From assembly GCA_963920635.1 (NCBI GenBank), contig OY987307.1, positions 4,712,001 to 4,776,000 of the forward strand: 64,000 bases of DNA, read 5' to 3'. Each line of letters starts with the position of its first letter. The first letter of the stretch is position 1. This document shows positions 57,603-64,000 of the stretch, one piece after another. A program made the position numbers and the translations under genes. This stretch comes from Pseudeuparius sepicola (taxonomy: Eukaryota > Arthropoda > Insecta > Coleoptera > Anthribidae). The notes below the pieces were generated by a model. The model was not told the DNA's origin. It saw only the letters and a list, made by a program, of their open reading frames with translations, and searched no databases.

Positions 57603-58014
57603 TTAATTACTTTTTATAAACACTTATACCGTTTTTCTGTGCTTAAACAAACAACCGTTCTTTCTGAAAATAAAAACAGACTGGTGCGTGCTCTGCTCTT
57701 GATGACAGATCACGTGACGGATTTCTGTAATTGTATTGGCCAAATAGGACATTGCCGATTTTGTTCTAAATACATCAGTGGAGATTGTCAATTTTGCAGC
57801 GAATGGCGATTTTAGAATTAGATTTTAAATTGGATTTTGTTACTTTTGTTGTACACGAGGATTCCTACTAATAGAGAAATGGTTAAACTACAGGAAACGC
57901 CAAAAATCTTGATTTCTACCAAAAGTGGAGATTGTCGGTTTTGCTATGACACGCCTCATTTGACAGCTGTCATTAAGGAGCCCTCTGTTCTAAATATATT
58001 TTCTGTGGTATCGC

Positions 58015-58398
58015 CTTCAGCCGGACACCCTTTCCTCTCAAAACGGCAGTAATTTGAGGGGGTTGGCATCCTTGAAATAAATCACGTTTTCATTAGATTT
58101 TTTCCCACGTATGTATTATTTTTTGTACATATGTAGGTATCCTGCCATGAAGCTTGCCTAAGCTTTGAGAATATAGATTTTTCTATGGGCGGGTGTAAAA
58201 TCGAATTTTACACGCTGTCAGTGTTAAGTTATGGCGTAAGTAAAGCAATATCAAATGTCCGAATATTGTTGGCAATTTTATTGATGGTTTTGCAAATTTG
58301 GCTTTGACAAGTCCCGATTGTACATAGGTATAACGAAAGGAGCACATTTCCCATAGAAAAGAGAAATAGTTTTCGCCAGGGTCGGAGTATTCACATGG
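58015..58398. other. Intergenic DNA between two related elements
   Basis: A 384-bp stretch with no recognised gene; AAAATCGAATTTTACACG near 58197 is a small palindrome. Confidence 0.35.
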
Positions 58399-60312
58399 CA
58401 CAGAAAATATAGTTCCACAACAGAAAGCTGCTTAATGATAGTTGTCAAATTGACTCCAATATCTGATTTCCCCTGTGGGAACTCTGAACTCTGTTATAAC
58501 CTTAGAGAAATAACCAAGGATAGAGGGAGCGAAATCATCAAAATGCACACGTTTGTAGTCAACTGACATAACGGAAATTTATCTAAGTGAACAAACATTA
58601 CACCCGTGCATATAATGTTTACCTGTGATAGGATATGTCCTGCGAAATATGAATTTACACCACACACTTTCTGCGTCCCATTGTGTACAAAATCAATCAC
58701 TATATCCTAAATACTAATAGTTATAAATTAATAAAAAAAAACTTGAAAACATGAAAAGTACACACGAAAACAATCAGAGAAAATGACACACTGGGGTAAA
58801 TAACACAAACAATGCAGGGAGATTGAATACGGAGGCGTTGCCATGTTGGGCAATTTGAAGTGACTATTGAGGATTTTATTAAAGTGATAATTAGCATACT
58901 GTAATTACAGCGCGATTTAGTTTTAAATTGTCACATACAAGGAATTAATAGCTACATTTGTTAATTTAATGTTATGGGAGGTGTCTTCATTTAATTTATT
59001 AAAATTATTAAACCGTTTATTTTGAAATGAAATGCTGTAAACAATGAAGTTTTTGTTCTTACTCATCTATCCTTGGTTATTTCTCTGAGATTGTCTGTGT
59101 AATACCCGCATAGTGAATTTATGTTAACACCTCTGAATATCTAAGTTGACGGGGGGAATTGAACGGGGCTATTTTTTTTATAGATATGTCCCTGAAAGGT
59201 AATCATTTACGAAGTATTAGTTTGGCATTGCGGTGAAAGCCTGGCCTATGTGATTTTTTAAAGGGGTGCGTTTTTGGAAAAACCATATTAGGCATTTTTT
59301 TATTTAAAATCTGACACCACAGCATTAATCAGGACACACCAAAACCACCATTTACCAAACTTGAACAAAAAATATACAGGTAGTTCCATTCTGCAATGTG
59401 TCAAAGTTAAGCAAAATAGGAATTTTAAAAGAATATGGTGAGTCTAGTGAGCCATTGAATTACTTCGAGTCAGTTGAATGATGAAGAAGACCACTCACGT
59501 TGTTGATGCGCAAAGATCCAATAAAGAATATACGAAGTGTTCTTCTCTGTGCCAACTCAAAATGCCGAATTTTTGAAATTTTATAGTCAAAAATCGAGTA
59601 TTAAAACCACCCCAGGCATTATAAATGAACTAAGTCGAAAAAATACAGAAGCCTGAGAGTCAGTAAGTCCATATGAATTAAGGTGCCACAACAGGAAATG
59701 CACAGAAAATGTATCATCTTAGACAGTACTTTATTGATAAAGGTACAACACTTTAAATTGTTTTTATTTGTTGGTTGCCATTTTGTAGAGAAATAAATTA
59801 CTTTTGTGTTAATTAATATTTTTTTGATAATTACAGAGCATTTTTGACCCATATAAAGTTTCATAAAAATTCAGCATTCTGACATGGTCCTGAGAAAAAT
59901 ACCATGTACACCAAGACTTTGAATGGTCCTGTTGACCATTCAACTGTTTTGAAGTAATTCCATGAATCGCATTGTCGATTCAACTTCACAGCTTTGAATT
60001 TTTCTGGGATTTGCCGAAAACCAACAGCTTATCAACTGCTTCTGCATGTGACGCCGTGGCATCATCACTGCTACTTCTAAGATTATCAAAACAATTTTCG
60101 TTTATGCGTTTTCTACAACAGCCCTGAGGCGCCAACTCTGGGACACCCGTACATAGCATTTGTTTAGATATTTTACTAAAAAATCTTACCAATTCATAAA
60201 TTAGCCGATATCTAATAATGGACCGCAATAGCAAAGGACTCAGAAAATAATAAGTTTAAAAGTTTGAGCCCTTGTCATTAAAGAGCCTTCTGTTGTGGAT
60301 ATATTTTCTGTG
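58399..60312. mobile_element. Non-autonomous relative of the DUF7869-type element
   Basis: The left end, CACAGAAAATATAGTTCCAC, continues through TAGTTGTCAAATTGACTCCAA, as in 55061-55125. The right end (about 60187-60312) has AATTAGCCGATATCTAATA and GAGCCTTCTGTTGTGG before TATATTTTCTGTG, matching both 55195-55275 and the right end of the first element. No transposase frame remains. The interior includes a family C repeat (59285-59985). No target duplication is detected, so ends may have rearranged. Confidence 0.6.
59285..59985. repeat. Partial family C repeat
   Basis: AATCTGACACCACAGCATTA, ATACAGGTAGTTCCATTCTG, CCACAACAGGAAATGCACAG and GAAGTAATTCCATG follow the order of the left half and centre of 34427-35606, with many substitutions. 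Terminal CAGGGTG is lost. Confidence 0.65.
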
Positions 60313-60533
60313 ATTACAGATAAGAGTTAATGGGCAATATTTTTCCAGCAATTTAAAAGTTTTTGGTTTGATACTAATAGCGTTGACTGATATATTATTA
60401 AAGACTGCTCACGGCTGTCACGTCTGACACATTTTTGGCTCACCATGTGCTTTCCGGATATAAACTTAAAATACAATGCAGAATACATTGTTAGCCACCA
60501 GAGCCATCTGTTTTCCAGGACATAAAACTATAT

Positions 60534-61426
60534 AGACCGTCAGAGAGTGACAGATTTTCCTTACTGATTTTCTCATTTATGCCTTGGAGAGGGTTGAAAG
60601 GTAACTCGATGCCGAGTCGGAAAATAGTAATTTTAAGTTTGGATCCCGAGGAAAACATGGAAAATTCGATTTTTAAAAACAGAAAGAAAGGTACTAATTC
60701 TCACGTATGCCATGTTCACCGTATGATTTCTTATACTATTGCGACCTCGAAAACCCAAAGGCGTAAGTGTAGCGTGTGGAAAAAGGGTTGACTATACTGC
60801 TGACTGTCGGTTATGCCGTTCGAAATGATGAAAACCTATATCCTCACTAGCCCAAAAATTGATTGGCAGAAGTGACGCGTGGGGAAAAATGCACTTTTGG
60901 GTCGGAAATTTTTTTTCGTCAACTGATTTCTGCACTTATGCCTCTGAAACTATAGAAAGTTTTATTGCAATTCATTTTATCCCTGACAAAATCAGTTGAC
61001 GAAAAAAAAATTCCGACTTATTTTCCGACCCAAAAGTGCATTTTTCCTCACGCGTCACTTCTGCCAATCAATTTTTGGGCTAGTGAGGATATAAGTTTTC
61101 ATCATTTCGAACTGACGGAGTCAGTAAACCAAGTCATTTTTTGTGTGATCTGCCAAACCCCTAATTCAACCCTTTTTCCACACTCTACACTTATGCCTTT
61201 GGGTTTTCGAGATCGGAATAGTATAAGAAATCATATGGTGAACATGGCATAAGTGAGAATTTAGTACCTTTTTTTCTGTTTTGAAAAATCGAATTTTCCA
61301 TATGTTTGCCCCGGGGGCCAAACTTAAAATTACTATTTTCCGACTCAGCATCGATTTACCTTTCAACCCTCTCCAAGGCATAAGTCAGAAAATCAGTAAG
61401 GAGAATCTGTCACTGTCTGACGGTCT
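60534..61426. mobile_element. Foldback MITE, TAGACCG family, copy 2
   Basis: Ends AGACCGTCAGAGAGTGACAG and its inverse at 61407-61426 bound arms of about 400 bp. Shared arm blocks include GCCTTGGAGAGGGTTGAAAG, GTCGGAAAATAGTAATTTTA, AAGTGACGCGTG and AAATTGATTGGCAG. The arm interiors differ from copies 1 and 3, so only the terminal motif and architecture are shared. Confidence 0.8.
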
Positions 61427-61864
61427 AATAGCCGTGAGAAGTCTATAAATACGTCAGTCAACGCTAATAGCCTTGTCTATGGATACTCTAGTTAGCCAAT
61501 GTCCGACACTGACATGACAGAAATACAGTAGACACAGGGATTTTAATATTGCTCTCGTATCTTTACGACTGTCACACATTGGTTAACTAAGGATTCCATA
61601 AACAAGGCTAATAGGGTACTTGTCCGTTTTTTAAAAGTAGTTTGGAGTTATACTTTTTTTATGATATGAGTACTAATATCGCTTTGAAATTATTTTTTCA
61701 GTTTAGTTTAAAAGATTTTGGGGTTTATTTAAACATTTCCGACATCACCCATTTGGAAATAGGCTACATTTGACAACATGGTCAGTATTAATTTTATATC
61801 TATGATCTCTATAAAAAGTGCAAATTCATAAAAAGTAAATTAAAGTTTGTTTACCCATTTTTTT
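61427..61864. other. Intergenic DNA, no gene recognised
   Basis: AGCCTTGTCTATGGA with TCTAGTTAGCCAATG (61468-61502) recurs inverted at about 61575-61605 (CATTGGTTAACTAAGGATTC, CATAAACAAGGCT), a palindromic unit of about 140 bp. Confidence 0.4.
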
Positions 61865-62350
61865 AAATAGAGTATTTTACACATTAGCTTATAGGAAAAC
61901 TTTCAAAATTTGGTAGATGACTTGCTCACTTATCGAGTTTCTTTTCTGAAATACTTTTCTTAATAGTTCACTCAATAATTTAAGTTTTTGAAGGTTTTTT
62001 TGCTTCGTATACAGCTTATTTTGAGCACTAAATAGGAAACAGTGTCTATATTTGATACTGGAGGAAAATTTGCAACATTTAACTGAATATTGAGTGGCTC
62101 AGTGTGAAAGGGTCTACCTTTTTAAAACATTTAGTTTTTATTTATAGCTGGTCGCTACTTTAGGATTTTGAGCTTGTAAATTTTGAAAATAATAAATTGT
62201 CGATATCAACTTTATATGCATTTGTTACACAATGGAAACACACAAAAATAAACCAAAACTACCATTTTTAGAAGGGAGTGTTCTAAAATAAATCAAATTA
62301 TGTAAAATTAACACAAACTGCTTTACCAACCAAGCTTTATTTATTCTCCA
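61865..62350. repeat. Dispersed repeat shared with 12010-12575
   Basis: See 12010-12575. This copy ends directly before the foldback MITE at 62363. Confidence 0.65.
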
Positions 62351-62362
62351 GACACCATTTTT

Positions 62363-63196
62363 AGACCGGAAGATAGTGACATATTTTTGGATGTGATTTT
62401 ACTCAGTATGCCTTTCAAGGGGTATTATGTTGCGCATATTCCCACAATAGTAAAGTATGAATCAGAGAGTCATCCTAGGTTCTTCATATAGAAAACTGAG
62501 GTTTTCATTTATTCGAAAAATAGGCATTTTGATATGATTTTAGTCAGGGTGCCATGTGTTTTATAATGAAGTTACAAATAGAAAATTCCTCGGAACCCAT
62601 AGGCATACTGTCAGCGTGGGCCCAAAGGGCTATTATTGTCAAGTGAACTTAGAAATAAAGAAGTATGCAAATTCTTAGTTCTTTGTTATGAAATTAATGA
62701 AAAAAGGATGGCATACCATTTGCGCATGTCCAAGTACAGTTTAAATTGAATGTTATTTAATCATTTAAACGATTTATTCAATGTAAAGTGTACTTGGACA
62801 TGCGCAAACCTTATGCCATATTTTCTTCAGCAGTTTTATGACAAGAACTCACATACTTAGGTACCATTGGTAGCCTGTTCAGAAACGTGGAAAAATTAAT
62901 TATGAAAATACTTCACGTCACAATAATAGCCCTTTGGGCCCACGCTAACAGTATGCCTCTGGTTTTCCGAGAAATTTTCTCTTTTGAACTTTATTATAAA
63001 ACACATGGCAGCCTGACTAAAATCATATTGAAATGTATATTTTTCGAATAAATGAAAACTCAGTTTTCCATATGAAGAACCCAGGATGACTCTCTGATTC
63101 ACACTTTATTATTGTGAGAATATACGCAACAGAATGTCCTTTGAAAGGCATACTGAGTAAAATCACGTCTAAAAATCTGTCACAACCTCCCGGTCT
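62363..63196. mobile_element. Foldback MITE, TAGACCG family, copy 3
   Basis: Ends AGACCGGAAGATAGTGACAT and (inverse) AGACCGGGAGGTTGTGACAG. The arms share CTCAGTATGCCTTTCAA, AATCAGAGAGTCATCCT, CCAAAGGGCTATTATTG and TACTTGGACATGCGC with each other and with copy 1 (5302-6146). Arms are more diverged from each other than in copy 1, suggesting an older insertion. Confidence 0.8.
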
Positions 63197-63369
63197 ATTT
63201 GGATTTGATCAGCTGTTTTGTTGGACTACCTTCATTCATCAGCTTTGACAATTTCTAACCTAGGTATACTGTCAATTTGTCCCAAGGCAAACTTGTTCAA
63301 TGTGTGTTTGTCCCTTTGAATAAAGAACCCCAGGAAGGAACAAATTTGGAATCAACACTTGATCGGGAC

Positions 63370-63889
63370 CAAGGACTCTTTAAAGTAAGGGGACCCAGTA
63401 TTATACTTTCCAAAGTGAGGCCTATTCTTTCATCATTCTAATGGTATCAGTCATGCCAAGTATGCCATTTTATTGGAGAATCTATGAATATAACAGGTAC
63501 TTTGATTGTTAGTAAAAATTAATAATGGTTTCCATGATTTCTAAAAATTAGACTTGACAATGTTGTGTCTACAATTAGAGAATATGGCAACTGTCAAATG
63601 AAACAAATTTATTATGACTGCATTACCTTTAATTGACACACCAGAGTATCTGGAAGTTAGAAAACTTAAAAATTGTGAATTATGATGGGAAATATTTTAC
63701 CTCCTTTAGAATCTATGCACTAACACATAAAACCTGATGTCAGTTGGACACTGACATATGTCATAACCTTGTACCAGCCCCCTTGTGGTCTCCTTGGAGT
63801 CTACAGAAAACAAACTTCCCCTCAAGGCTTCACACTTTTCCTATGTCATAGACTGTGACATGCTGGGTCCCCTTATTTTAAAGAGTCCC
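63370..63889. mobile_element. 520-bp MITE with 10-bp target duplication
   Basis: Inverted ends GGACTCTTTAAAGTAAGGGG on the left and GGACTCTTTAAAATAAGGGG (inverse of the right) are bracketed by TGATCGGGAC at 63360-63369 and 63890-63899. A direct repeat of 9-10 bp points toward a Mutator-like origin. A related, interrupted copy is at 20487-21320. Confidence 0.7.
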
Positions 63890-63899
63890 TGATCGGGAC

Positions 63900-64000
63900 A
63901 GTCTACATATGGCGGGATGCCGCTTCCATTTTTCAGTACCTACAATACAGGGAAAACATTATAAGGCACATTAATATCTTTAAGTTTAGGAATCCTTGAT
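63900..64000. repeat. Dispersed repeat matching 45850-45960, cut by window end
   Basis: TACAATACAGGGAAAACATT and ATCTTTAAGTTTAGGAATCC follow the same order as 45850-45915. Together with 63314-63359 this is a copy of the 45.7-kb repeat split by the MITE 63370-63889. Confidence 0.6.

Larger units (their letters stand above)
55061..58007 (-). mobile_element. DNA transposon of unassigned superfamily, with DUF7869-type gene
   Basis: Termini CACAGAAAATATA and TATATTTTCTGTG are flanked by perfect 7-bp direct repeats GTATCGC. The inverted-end homology extends further: GAGGCGTGTCATAGCAAAAC and CCGACAATCTCC at 55278-55305 on the left are inverted at about 57920-57958 on the right. The left end carries an extra inverted pair, AATGGACTCCAACT/AGTTGGAGTCCATT (55111-55275). 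Subterminal repeats of GGAGATTGTCGGTTTTGC type occur on both sides. The only gene is a - strand two-exon transposase-like gene filling most of the element, so it looks self-contained and recently active. Confidence 0.8.

Noticed and set aside
57540..58052. + strand frames (57540-57815 and 57837-58052) as a second gene in the DUF7869-type element
   Set aside because: They overlap exon 1 and the inverted end antisense, show no domains, and part of the sequence is subterminal repeat.

Overview
This window is animal nuclear DNA, most likely from an insect with a large, repeat-rich genome (a beetle or hemipteran fits, but I cannot settle the order). Only one host gene is evident, bleomycin hydrolase (BLMH), on the + strand. 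Its seven visible exons lie at 10046-10291, 14157-14294, 18945-19065, 19131-19258, 24981-25207, 28833-29017 and 37393-37544. All junctions are GT-AG, phases agree throughout, and the exons give about 397-398 residues ending in a normal stop. The papain-like Gln, Cys, His and Asn catalytic residues are all present. About 56 N-terminal residues (one or more 5' exons) were not found in 1-10045 and are probably upstream of the window. The exons are GC-rich; introns are AT-rich and up to 8.4 kb, apart from one of 65 bp.

Almost everything else is transposable-element DNA, often nested. A recurring class is long-inverted-repeat (foldback) elements ending in CAGGGTG...CACCCTG beside TATA (6953-8457, 8505-9987, 34427-35606, 35604-36778, 48239-49698 and others). 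A second foldback family ends in TAGACCG (5302-6146, 60534-61426, 62363-63196). Two hAT-like elements with a TAGAGATGGG end have perfect 8-bp target-site duplications (14909-16002 and 21729-24843). There are LINE 3' ends (about 6180-6415 and 36785-37190), a Tc1/mariner-like element (50569-54881), and an element with THAP zinc-finger remnants (38754-41208). A five-copy dispersed repeat clusters at 37.9-43.7 kb. A 24-bp G-rich minisatellite begins about 15 bp after a BLMH splice donor.

The most interesting object is 55061-58007. It is a complete-looking DNA transposon with CACAGAAAATATA termini, a perfect 7-bp target duplication (GTATCGC) and subterminal repeats. Its single - strand gene has two exons and encodes a protein of about 600 residues of the kind annotated in other insects as DUF7869 (motifs ESHYCR, DGCGGQNKN, GHSFIPPD..FG). 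The reading frame is nearly intact, broken only by a one-base shift in an A10 run. A related, internally replaced copy lies at 58399-60312. I know of no named transposon superfamily with this protein and this target-site length.

BLMH is the only cellular function here. The rest is mobile DNA, which shapes BLMH through intron expansion, potential hairpins in its pre-mRNA and duplication of its polyadenylation region.
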